Shown: positions 1-7,364 of the stretch, piece by piece
How the letters are laid out: each line of letters starts with the position of its first letter
Numbering within the stretch: the stretch's first letter is position 1
DNA from: Bacteroidales bacterium
GTDB lineage: Bacteria; Bacteroidota; Bacteroidia; Bacteroidales; UBA3663
DNA length: 13,901 bases
Assembly (NCBI GenBank): GCA_030526445.1
Contig: JAUNCV010000037.1
Span: forward strand, 1 to 13,901
Direction: 5' to 3'
The notes under the pieces: model-generated
The model's input: only the letters and a program-made list of their open reading frames with translations
Database searches by the model: none
Told to the model about the DNA's origin: nothing
Position numbers and translations under genes: made by a program

Positions 1-708
1 CCCGTTCAGTCAGACAGCGAACAAACGGCAGAACAGCCTGAGCAAATAGAAGATTCGCGCCCGATTGCAGAACAGCCAGAGAAGACGAAGATCTCTCAGC
101 AAAATTCGAAAAAAGGACTGTGGGCTGGTGTTGTATGCGCATTGCTGATTGTGGGAATATTTGTTGGTTGGATGTTACTGAGCAACAGGCAACAGCCGCC
201 AGAGACACAACCCGTAATTGCAGCCCAACCACAGATAGAAGAGGTTACACTAAACGACTCTATAGCAGAAGAAGTTGATGCTGATTCAAGCCTCCTTTGC
301 ACACAGCAAGAGGCAGAAAGTGCAGCCAAAGACACTATTGTTCAAGAAAAAATCTCCATTGAGCAAGAAAAAACAGCACATGCAACAAAAGACGTGCAAA
401 CGGAACCAGCTGAGCGCCCTAAAGAGGAACAAATCTTGCACAACCCAGACGGAACACCAACCATAGTTTCTCTTGGAGCAGGAGAACGTCTCACATTGCT
501 GTCAGAACGACTTTATGGAGACAAGAACTTCTGGGGGTATATATATGAAGTTAATGCTTTTCAGATACCCAACCCAAACGTTGTTTCGAGCAAACTAAAG
601 TTGTATCTGCCCGATGCTGTGTACTATCATATTGACGCACAAGATCCTGCCTCGGTAAAACGAGCTAGGCAGAAGCAACATGAAATTCTCCAGAAAATAA
701 GACAATAA
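1..708 (+). CDS. C-terminal part of a membrane-anchored protein with a LysM-like domain (5' end outside window)
   Basis: The frame is open from the first base, so the gene begins upstream; 235 residues are visible. The visible part starts with an acidic, Gln/Pro/Glu-rich stretch (about 1-36), then one hydrophobic segment (about 41-60), a second Glu/Gln-rich low-complexity stretch, and a C-terminal module at about 157-205 (GERLTLLSERLYGDKNFW, YIYEVN, then PNP and LYLPD). That module has the spacing of a LysM-like domain, which typically binds peptidoglycan. I recall Bacteroidetes proteins in which an N-terminal HU/IHF-type DNA-binding domain is followed by an acidic linker, a membrane segment and exactly this sort of LysM-like end, so the missing part may be HU-like. 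That is inference, because no HU domain is in view. The next gene starts 43 bases downstream. Confidence 0.75.
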   Translation, partial: PVQSDSEQTAEQPEQIEDSRPIAEQPEKTKISQQNSKKGLWAGVVCALLIVGIFVGWMLLSNRQQPPETQPVIAAQPQIEEVTLNDSIAEEVDADSSLLCTQQEAESAAKDTIVQEKISIEQEKTAHATKDVQTEPAERPKEEQILHNPDGTPTIVSLGAGERLTLLSERLYGDKNFWGYIYEVNAFQIPNPNVVSSKLKLYLPDAVYYHIDAQDPASVKRARQKQHEILQKIRQ

Positions 709-751
709 CACATTATTTGTGTATTTATAAATCTTCAATAATATAATTTCT

Positions 752-1252
752 GTGAATACTGTATATTGTATTGTAGGTCCCTCTGGCGTAGGCAAAACTA
801 CCGCTGTAGAGTGGGCATCGAAGGCCTTGAACATTGGCGTGGTGCGTTCGTACACAACTCGCCCAATGCGTCCTGGTGAAGTGGATGGAATTGATCATAT
901 TTTTGTGAATTGCGAGGATATGCCCGAACGTTCGGAGATGGCAGCCTATACATATTTTGGCGGCAACCACTATTGGGCCACCATGAAGCAATGCACCGAA
1001 AATGATGTTTTTTATGTTATTGACGAAAAAGGTCTTTTCGAACTGCAGGAAAAGATAGGAAACAAAGCTCGTGTGGTGACAATCTATATCACTGGTGAAC
1101 GTGAGACCGAAACAGAACGAGCAAACCGAGATCAGGAACGCATCGTTATCCCTCGCGAGAAATATGATGTTGTTATTGAGAACAATGGATCACTTGAATC
1201 GTTTCTTTATCAGTTTACAAAAGAAGTGGAAAAACTCAAATCGCCACTTTGA
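752..1252 (+). CDS. Guanylate kinase-like P-loop protein, short and divergent
   Basis: 166 residues with a GTG start at 752. No ATG is available, since an in-frame TAA at 728 closes the frame upstream and the Walker A motif already begins at residue 9. Walker A is GPSGVGKT (9-16). The guanylate-kinase signature follows at about 33-51 (S-Y-T-T-R-P-M-R-P-G-E, then D-G-I-D-H-I-F). Family members phosphorylate GMP to GDP with ATP in the cytoplasm, but they usually have about 185-205 residues. Compared with yeast guanylate kinase as I remember it, Ser34, Arg38, Arg41, Tyr78 and Asp100 have counterparts (S33, R37, R40, Y74, D91). Tyr50, Glu69, Ser80 and Asp98 appear as H49, A65, A76 and V89. It may therefore use another nucleotide, or be a paralogue of the housekeeping gmk. 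The next gene follows after 15 bases. Confidence 0.7.
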   Translation: MNTVYCIVGPSGVGKTTAVEWASKALNIGVVRSYTTRPMRPGEVDGIDHIFVNCEDMPERSEMAAYTYFGGNHYWATMKQCTENDVFYVIDEKGLFELQEKIGNKARVVTIYITGERETETERANRDQERIVIPREKYDVVIENNGSLESFLYQFTKEVEKLKSPL

Positions 1253-1267
1253 TATAACTCATAAACA

Positions 1268-2569
1268 GTGAAACATCTTGTAAGAATTATCACTTTCCTG
1301 TGCCAATTACTGGTGGGATTTACTTTTGTATTGAGCGGACTAAGCAAAGTTATTGACCCCATAGGCACAAGCATCAAACTGAATGAATATTTCATGCACT
1401 TTGGGCTTCAGTTTCTTAGCAACTGGAGCCTATTAGTTGCATGGATCATTGCTATTGGCGAGTTCGTATTGGGCTTTTATATGGCCATCGGATTCAGAAG
1501 GAAACTCACTCTGAGAGTGATTTCTTTTGTGATGGCTATATTCACGCCATTGACTCTCTATTTAGCGCTCAAAAATCCAGTAGATGACTGTGGTTGTTTT
1601 GGAGATGTCATTGTGCTGAGCAACTGGCAAACTTTCGCCAAGAATCTGGTCATTTCGGCAATGATAGTATGGCTCATCTACCACAAACGATACACAATAC
1701 GCATGCTTGGACGAGCGGCTTTCACGTTTTACATCTATGGAGTCATCGCCGTAGCCATCACGCTTGCCGCTATCGGCACATGGCGTTTGCCGTATATTGA
1801 TTTCCGTCCCTTCAGACCAGGAGTTGACCTTCACACAGTACTAACATCGGCTGAGGTGAGCTCTGATTACTATTGCATTTACGAGCGAGGCAATGAGCGA
1901 AAGAAATTTCATTTGGACAGCATTCCTGACGAGTCAGAAAACTGGGTATTTGTTGAGGTATGCGAACCGGAGAACACCGCCTCACCCGAAGATGCAGGCA
2001 AAGAGCAATTTGCCGACCTAAACTTCTATGCTCTAAACATAGAAAATGAAGATGTTACCAAAGAAATCATCGAACAAGAAGGCTACACACTCTTGTTGCT
2101 TTCTCCCAATTTGCGCGAAGCATCGGAACATTATATCGATCGAATCGAGATTTTATACGAATACGCTATCGAAAATAACTATAAGTTCTATTGTCTAACC
2201 CTCAATGACAGTACGGCCATAGAACAATGGCGTTTACGCACTGGAGCCGAATATGAGATGCTCTTTTCAGATGCTGCTATCATCGAGACTATGATAAGAT
2301 CAAATCCTGGTTTCATGCTGCTGAAAGATGGCGTAGTTCTTTGGAAATCACACTTAGCCGACATCGATATAGAGGGGCTGACATCTGCAAAGTTAAGTGA
2401 GCATAGTTTGGGACAAATCAATCCCATCAACCGCAAAAATCGTGTTTTTTGGATTATTCTTTGGTTGGTTGCTCCACTTATTGTATATTTGCCGCTGCAA
2501 GTTGTAAAAAACTTTTTACTAAACAAAATAAACAAGAAAAAAAATGAGAAAGAAAATCGTTGCCGGTAA
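1268..2569 (+). CDS. DoxX-family membrane protein with a thioredoxin-like domain (BT_3928-type)
   Basis: 433 residues with a GTG start at 1268; an in-frame TAA at 1262 leaves no earlier start. Hydrophobic segments lie at about 5-27, 53-75, 83-102, 122-140 and 152-174, with another near the end (393-412). The first part matches DoxX/MauE proteins: LSGLSKVIDP at 22-31 and DCGCFGD at 107-113, the latter a pair of cysteines (C108, C110) between membrane segments as in MauE-like proteins. Residues about 270-368 look like a thioredoxin fold, with a beta strand TLLLLSP, a helix, FYCLTLND, and a probable cis-Pro turn before FMLLKDGVVLW. The position where CXXC would sit has no cysteines. I recall Bacteroides BT_3928, also just upstream of tpiA, as the same family. 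Substrate and role are unknown; a redox or folding role at the membrane is inference. The 3' end overlaps tpiA by 26 bases. Confidence 0.8.
   Translation: MKHLVRIITFLCQLLVGFTFVLSGLSKVIDPIGTSIKLNEYFMHFGLQFLSNWSLLVAWIIAIGEFVLGFYMAIGFRRKLTLRVISFVMAIFTPLTLYLALKNPVDDCGCFGDVIVLSNWQTFAKNLVISAMIVWLIYHKRYTIRMLGRAAFTFYIYGVIAVAITLAAIGTWRLPYIDFRPFRPGVDLHTVLTSAEVSSDYYCIYERGNERKKFHLDSIPDESENWVFVEVCEPENTASPEDAGKEQFADLNFYALNIENEDVTKEIIEQEGYTLLLLSPNLREASEHYIDRIEILYEYAIENNYKFYCLTLNDSTAIEQWRLRTGAEYEMLFSDAAIIETMIRSNPGFMLLKDGVVLWKSHLADIDIEGLTSAKLSEHSLGQINPINRKNRVFWIILWLVAPLIVYLPLQVVKNFLLNKINKKKNEKENRCR
2460..2491 (+). promoter_or_regulatory. Internal promoter for tpiA, Bacteroidetes type
   Basis: TTTG at 2460-2463 and TATATTTG at 2484-2491 are separated by exactly 20 bases, a full match to the Bacteroidetes -33 TTTG and -7 TAnnTTTG consensus. 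The site lies inside the DoxX-type gene, about 50 bases before the tpiA ATG, and would give a leader of roughly 45 bases. The same 20-base spacing occurs in the two other promoters called in this window. The call is from pattern only. Confidence 0.6.
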
Positions 2570-3299
2570 CTGGAAAATGAACACCACTCTCCAGGAAGGC
2601 GTAGCTCTCGCTGAGGGTCTCAAGGCAGCCCTCGAGGGCAAGCAGGTTAACTGCGATGTTGTAGTTTGCACCCCATTCATCTCTGTAGCTTCTGTAGTAA
2701 AGGCTGTTGAGGGTTCTGTAATCGGTGTTGGTGCTGAGGATTGCTCTGCACACACTTCTGGTGCATACACTGGCGAGGTTGCTGCTAACATGGTTGCTTC
2801 TACCGGTGCTAAGTATGTTATCCTTGGTCACTCAGAGCGTCGTCAGTATCATGGCGAGAACAACGAGATCCTCGTTGAGAAGCTCAACCAGGCTTTGGCT
2901 AACGGTCTTACCCCAATCTTCTGCGTTGGTGAGGTTAAGGAGGAGCGTGAGAATGGCACCTTCAAGGCAGTTATCGAGGGCCAGATGGAGGCAATGTACA
3001 CCCTTTCAGCTGAGGACTTCGCTAAGTGTGTTGTAGCATACGAGCCAGTTTGGGCTATCGGTACTGGTCTGACCGCTACCAGCGAGCAGGCTCAGGAGGT
3101 TCACGCTTTCATTCGTGCTTCTATCGCTGCTAAGTACAATGCAGAGGTTGCTGATAACACCTCTATTCTCTATGGTGGTTCATGCAAGGGCTCAAATGCT
3201 CCTGAGCTCTTCGCTCAGCCTGACATCGACGGCGGCTTGATCGGTGGTGCAGCTCTCAAGGTTGACACCTTCATGCCTATCATCGAGGCTTGGAAGTAA
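2544..3299 (+). CDS. tpiA: Triosephosphate isomerase
   Basis: 251 residues, the usual length. It interconverts dihydroxyacetone phosphate and glyceraldehyde 3-phosphate in glycolysis, in the cytoplasm. Visible active-site residues are N9 and K11 in GNWKMN, the electrophile H96 in GHSERR, and the base E167 in AYEPVWAIGTG, which also holds the flexible phosphate loop. The YGGS phosphate-binding motif is near the C-terminus. The start is the ATG after a run of A, inside the Lys-rich tail of the preceding gene (26-base overlap); GNWKMN at residue 8 fits the family N-terminus. Codon choice differs sharply from its neighbours: 22 of 23 Glu codons are GAG, and Gln and Ala are mostly CAG and GCT. This is typical of very highly expressed genes and fits the internal promoter upstream. 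Confidence 0.97.
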   Translation: MRKKIVAGNWKMNTTLQEGVALAEGLKAALEGKQVNCDVVVCTPFISVASVVKAVEGSVIGVGAEDCSAHTSGAYTGEVAANMVASTGAKYVILGHSERRQYHGENNEILVEKLNQALANGLTPIFCVGEVKEERENGTFKAVIEGQMEAMYTLSAEDFAKCVVAYEPVWAIGTGLTATSEQAQEVHAFIRASIAAKYNAEVADNTSILYGGSCKGSNAPELFAQPDIDGGLIGGAALKVDTFMPIIEAWK

Positions 3300-3309
3300 T
3301 TTGAAGATA

Positions 3310-3813
3310 ATGAAGAAAAGCTTAACAGCTATCATACTACTGGCACTGCCAGTATTCGGTTGGTCGCAGAGCGGGGTCCGAAAGACCTCGATCTGCGATC
3401 AATTACGTCAAAGCAACAGGGTAACAATACATCACGACAGCCGTCTCGAAGCCTTGTTAACACGCGAAGCCAAGGTATATAATGCAGCATCACATCTGCA
3501 AACCAACAAGCAAGGCAATCAAGTGCTTTATGTGCAAGGATATCGAGTACGAGTTTTCTCTGGTAACAAACAAGTAGCTTCGCGCAATGAAGCGCTGAAA
3601 ATTGAGGCTGATTTAAAAGCCTACAATCCAGAACTCGAAACCTACGTGCTCTTCAAATCTCCAAACTGGCGACTGTTAGTAGGCAATTTCCGAACTCGCG
3701 AGGAGGCGACCGCACTTTATCGATTATTAAAAAAGCAGTTCCCAGTTTATGGACAAGAGATGTTTGTCGTAAAAGAGCAAATTGAAATTCCTATAGGTAT
3801 TGTAGCCAAGTAA
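3310..3813 (+). CDS. Secreted SPOR-domain protein
   Basis: 167 residues from the ATG at 3310. The frame is open further upstream, but only this start gives a proper signal peptide (MKK, then a hydrophobic core ending near PVFGWSQ at residue 20), and it lies just after the tpiA stop. The mature protein is probably periplasmic. Residues about 76-155 form a SPOR domain: YRVRVFSG, then an alternating helix/strand region, then WRLLVGNFRTREEA. SPOR domains bind peptidoglycan stripped of stem peptides, often at the division site. The position between tpiA and folE is the same as I recall in Bacteroides. There is no lipobox. The exact role is unknown. Confidence 0.8.
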   Translation: MKKSLTAIILLALPVFGWSQSGVRKTSICDQLRQSNRVTIHHDSRLEALLTREAKVYNAASHLQTNKQGNQVLYVQGYRVRVFSGNKQVASRNEALKIEADLKAYNPELETYVLFKSPNWRLLVGNFRTREEATALYRLLKKQFPVYGQEMFVVKEQIEIPIGIVAK

Positions 3814-3830
3814 AATTATTCTTAGAAAAT

Positions 3831-4409
3831 ATGTATATGGACAACGAAGAAATCCTGAATCAGATGGCTGCCAATGTACATGGTATGCTTGAACTTATTG
3901 GAGAAGACACCGCACGCGAAGGATTAGTAAAAACGCCTATGCGTGTAGCAAAATCGATACAATTTCTGATGCAAGGCTACAAACAAGACCCTGCCCAGAT
4001 TCTTCGTTCTGCAATGTTTCTTGAAGACTATCAACAGATGGTCATAGTAAAGGACATAGACTTTTATAGCCTATGCGAACACCATATGCTCCCATTCTTT
4101 GGCAAGGTACATGTTGCTTATATACCCAACAAGCATATCGTGGGCCTTTCGAAGATTCCTCGCGTGGTTGAAGCATTTGCACGCCGACTTCAGGTGCAAG
4201 AGCGACTCACGAAACAAATTAGAGAATGCATACAAGAAACACTTAACCCTATGGGTGTCATGGTAGTCATAGAGGCTCGCCACCTGTGTGTGCAAATGCG
4301 TGGTGTAGAATCACAAAATGCGATTACTACGACAAGTGATTTCTGTGGTGCTTTCAATGAAATTCGCACACGACAAGAGTTCCTGAGTCTTATCCACAGT
4401 AACCGTTAA
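3831..4409 (+). CDS. folE: GTP cyclohydrolase I
   Basis: 192 residues. It converts GTP to 7,8-dihydroneopterin triphosphate, the first step towards folate (and pterin) synthesis, as a cytoplasmic homodecamer. The zinc ligands C82 and H85 are in SLCEHHMLPF and the third, C153, is in HLCVQMRG; H84 is the neighbouring catalytic histidine. YIPN and GLSKIPR (105-111) are further family blocks. The start could be ATG 3831 or the second ATG at 3837; both are in frame and the difference is two residues. It follows the SPOR gene after 17 bases and is probably cotranscribed with it. Codon use (12 of 15 Glu codons are GAA) is ordinary for this window and unlike tpiA. Confidence 0.96.
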   Translation: MYMDNEEILNQMAANVHGMLELIGEDTAREGLVKTPMRVAKSIQFLMQGYKQDPAQILRSAMFLEDYQQMVIVKDIDFYSLCEHHMLPFFGKVHVAYIPNKHIVGLSKIPRVVEAFARRLQVQERLTKQIRECIQETLNPMGVMVVIEARHLCVQMRGVESQNAITTTSDFCGAFNEIRTRQEFLSLIHSNR

Positions 4410-4435
4410 TATTACACAATTTATAGTGTCGAAAA

Positions 4436-4930
4436 ATGTTTACTCTGCCACCATTGCCACCCACAGAACAGATAGTCGATATACGCCCAATTGACTTTGA
4501 AATACAGGCACCAAACACAGATGCCGACGTTCTTAAGGCATTAGTGTCAGAGTTATTTGGTATAGTACTAAATTCAGAGCATCGTCTTCTCTCAATTCAT
4601 CCTAACTTTCCAGATAGCTGGAAGACCGAAGACCTCTCTCTTTCGACCAAAGATTTTGATTTCACTGTCTCTTGGAAAGAAGAAGCCTGTACTTGGTCAT
4701 TTGAAAGCTTCGGCCCCTACGCAGAACGCTATGACAGCATAATTGTTTATGCTCCCGTAGGCACTCTTTTTGAGGGAGAACTATCGGATACTGATGAAAC
4801 GAGAATAGTATATATCAATACCACAGAACCTGAAGAAAAAGCAAATACTGAAACCCACAAGTTAACTCGCAAAGAGCGAAAAGAACTTAAAAAACAAAAA
4901 AAGAACAACCGAAAGAGAGGGAAAAAATGA
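4436..4930 (+). CDS. Unknown small protein resembling the C-terminal domain of a glycosidase, with a lysine-rich tail
   Basis: 164 residues; the ATG at 4436 is the first start after an in-frame TAG at 4424. There is no signal peptide, membrane segment or cysteine cluster. Residues about 33-80 (LVSELFGI, then LLSIHPNFPDSW, then DFDFTV) have the layout of the C-terminal beta-sandwich found after (alpha/alpha)6 barrels in several glycosidase families, such as rhamnosidase-like or DUF4450-type proteins. No catalytic domain is present, so it may be a stand-alone remnant or a reused domain. The tail from about residue 142 is very basic (KLTRKERKELKKQKKNNRKRGKK region), which could bind nucleic acid or acidic surfaces. 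Its stop overlaps the feoAB start (ATGA, 4927-4930), suggesting translational coupling. It does not look like FeoC. The function is unknown and the family resemblance is from memory. Confidence 0.65.
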   Translation: MFTLPPLPPTEQIVDIRPIDFEIQAPNTDADVLKALVSELFGIVLNSEHRLLSIHPNFPDSWKTEDLSLSTKDFDFTVSWKEEACTWSFESFGPYAERYDSIIVYAPVGTLFEGELSDTDETRIVYINTTEPEEKANTETHKLTRKERKELKKQKKNNRKRGKK

Positions 4931-7269
4931 CGCTAAAAGATATTAAGTGTGGACATACTGCCAAGATCATCACCGTGGGTGGTGAAGGTGCATTACGCCA
5001 ACATTTGCTTGACATGGGCTTGATTCCTGATGTTGAAGTAACGGTAGTTAAATATGCACCAATGGGTGATCCAATTCAAGTGCGATTGCATGGATATGAG
5101 CTCACACTTCGTCTTTCAGAAGCAGAACAACTTGAAGTCTCTCTTGATAAGCCTCAAGAAGCGCCTCCTACATTAGAAATTCCAAGAATAGAACATCCAG
5201 GTTTGGGAGAGCCACATCTTTCAGCTGCAGAACGTGCAAACGAGAATCCACTGCCAAAAGGCGAAATATTGACTTTCGCTTTAGTAGGAAATCAGAATTG
5301 TGGCAAAACAACTCTCTTCAATCAGCTCACGGGCTCAAACCAACATGTCGGAAACTTTCCAGGAGTAACGGTAGATCAAAAATCAGGTCCACTTAGAGGC
5401 TATGCAGACACAGTAATCGTCGATTTACCAGGAATCTACTCTTTATCACCCTACACTGCAGAAGAGAGGGTATCTCGTAAATATATCTTAGAAGAGCATC
5501 CAAAAGGACTCATTAACATTGTAGATGCAACCAATATTGAGCGAAACCTTTACCTTACCATGCAGCTCATGGAGCTTGGTATACCGATGGTTCTTGCTCT
5601 CAATATGATGGATGAAATGGAAGGCAATGGTGGCACGGTGATCATAAACCAAATGGAGGCTGCCCTTGGCATTCCTGTAGTTCCTATTTCTGCTGCTAAA
5701 AATCAAGGCATTGAAGAATTGATAGAGCACGCAATGCATGTAGCCAGATATCAAGAAGCCCCTCGTCGTCAAGATTTCTGCGACCCACAGGATCACGGAG
5801 GAGCAGTTCATCGCTGTCTGCACGCTTTAATGCATCTGATTGAAGATCACGCAGATAAATCTGGTATTCCTATTCGCTTTGCTGCTAGCAAAATAGCAGA
5901 AGGAGATGTTCACATTTTCGAATCTCTACAACTTGATTCAAACGAGCAAGCAACCGTACGCCACATTCTTCGACAACTAGAACAAGAACGTGGCATGGAT
6001 TGTGCTGCAGCTATGGCAGAAATGCGATTTGCTTTTATCAAGTCTCTTTGTCGCAAATGCGTTGTCAAACCCAAACGCAGCAGAGAGCACGTCAGAAGTC
6101 TTCGCATAGACAGAATTCTCACTGGCAAATTTACCGCCATTCCTTCGTTTCTCTTGATTCTAAGCATCATTTTTTGGCTCACTTTTCAAAGCTTAGGTGC
6201 TTGGCTCCAAGGGCTGGTTGAAACAGGTGTGGATGCTATCACTGACCTTGCAGACTTGTGGCTGACACAACTCAATGTAAACGAAGCAGTACACTCACTC
6301 ATAATCGAAGGTGTGTTTGCAGGCGTAGGATCAGTAGTTAGTTTCCTCCCGTTCATCGTACTGTTGTTTTTCTTTCTTTCCATGCTTGAAGACAGCGGTT
6401 ACATGGCACGCATTGCCTTTGTGAGCGATAGTTTATTAAGACGTATTGGACTTTCTGGTAGAAGTATTGTCCCTATGCTTATAGGCTTTGGATGTTCCGT
6501 TCCTTCAGTGATGGCATCACGCACTCTTCCTTCAGTTCGAGATAGACGACTCACCATCCTGCTAACTCCATTCATGAGCTGCACGGCAAAAGTTGCTATT
6601 TATGTTTATTTAGCAAGGCCGTTCTTTGGAACAAATTCATGGCTTGTGATGATTTTCCTCTACGCATTAGGCATAACAGTTGGCATATTTGTAGCCTATA
6701 TTGCTAAAAAATGCATGAAGGGAGAGGCTGTTCCTTTTGTCATGGAACTTCCTAACTATCGCTTGCCAAGTTTGCGAAACACAGGAATGTTGCTGTGGGA
6801 AAAAAGTTGTGACTTTTTGGAGCGTGCTTTTACAGTAATTTTCGTTGCTTCGATCATAATCTGGTTTCTCCAACATTTCAATTTTATGCTTCAAATGGTA
6901 GAACCAACCAGTACAGAATCTATTCTGGCGTCAGTTTCAAATTGGGTTTCACCCATTTTTTCACCATTAGGGTTTGGAGATTGGCGTACTACTGTGGCTC
7001 TCATTTCAGGCTTCATGGCCAAAGAAAGTTTTGTAAGCACACTTGATACCTTATTGGCAGGTGTGCCAATTACTGCACTATTTAGTAAGGCTTCAGCACT
7101 TTCTATATTGGTTTTCTGTTTGCTATATACACCTTGTGTAGCAGCCATAGCCGCTATTCGAAGAGAATTAGGTAATAGATATGCACTCTTCACTGTTTGC
7201 TTTCAATGTACGATTGCATGGATTATAGCGTGGGCTTTTTACTTGGCAATTAATCTGTTTATGATTTGA
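4927..7269 (+). CDS. feoB: Ferrous iron transporter, FeoA-FeoB fusion
   Basis: 780 residues. It is a GTP-dependent inner-membrane importer of Fe(II). Residues 1-73 are a FeoA-like SH3 domain (LLDMGLIPD, MGDPIQVRL), joined by a linker to the FeoB G domain. G1 is GNQNCGKT (121-128), G2 includes T148 in VGNFPGVTV, G3 is DLPG (166-169), G4 is NMMD (226-229), and G5 is SAA (255-257). The membrane part starts near residue 405. It contains two gate regions, with GFGCSVP (520-526), MSCTAK (550-555) and LLYTPC (732-737), whose cysteines match FeoB positions. FeoA fused to FeoB is common in Bacteroidetes. In the second of these motifs the usual S-C-S-A-R-L-P is S-C-T-A-K-V-A. The start overlaps the preceding stop. 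No Fur-like site was recognised upstream. Confidence 0.95.
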   Translation: MTLKDIKCGHTAKIITVGGEGALRQHLLDMGLIPDVEVTVVKYAPMGDPIQVRLHGYELTLRLSEAEQLEVSLDKPQEAPPTLEIPRIEHPGLGEPHLSAAERANENPLPKGEILTFALVGNQNCGKTTLFNQLTGSNQHVGNFPGVTVDQKSGPLRGYADTVIVDLPGIYSLSPYTAEERVSRKYILEEHPKGLINIVDATNIERNLYLTMQLMELGIPMVLALNMMDEMEGNGGTVIINQMEAALGIPVVPISAAKNQGIEELIEHAMHVARYQEAPRRQDFCDPQDHGGAVHRCLHALMHLIEDHADKSGIPIRFAASKIAEGDVHIFESLQLDSNEQATVRHILRQLEQERGMDCAAAMAEMRFAFIKSLCRKCVVKPKRSREHVRSLRIDRILTGKFTAIPSFLLILSIIFWLTFQSLGAWLQGLVETGVDAITDLADLWLTQLNVNEAVHSLIIEGVFAGVGSVVSFLPFIVLLFFFLSMLEDSGYMARIAFVSDSLLRRIGLSGRSIVPMLIGFGCSVPSVMASRTLPSVRDRRLTILLTPFMSCTAKVAIYVYLARPFFGTNSWLVMIFLYALGITVGIFVAYIAKKCMKGEAVPFVMELPNYRLPSLRNTGMLLWEKSCDFLERAFTVIFVASIIIWFLQHFNFMLQMVEPTSTESILASVSNWVSPIFSPLGFGDWRTTVALISGFMAKESFVSTLDTLLAGVPITALFSKASALSILVFCLLYTPCVAAIAAIRRELGNRYALFTVCFQCTIAWIIAWAFYLAINLFMI

Positions 7270-7364
7270 TTGCAGAAAACAATTCATTCAAAAAAACTAT
7301 AATTCTTTTAAGTTTTGAACCTTGCTAGCGTCATCCTTTTATCAATTGTAATAGGATTATTCAT

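Noticed and set aside
2478..2831. Open frame of 117 codons on the minus strand across the tpiA start
   Set aside because: It mirrors the strongly biased tpiA codons and has no recognisable domain or start context; tpiA itself is certain.
4436..4930. FeoC-like regulator in front of feoAB
   Set aside because: FeoC proteins are about 80 residues with a winged helix and often cysteines; this protein has neither.
7287..7319. Inverted repeat downstream of feoAB (TTCAAAA...AGTTTTGAA) as a terminator
   Set aside because: The stem is nearly all A-T, needs a three-base bulge, and no T-run follows it. The convergent genes probably end here, but the sequence does not show a clear terminator.
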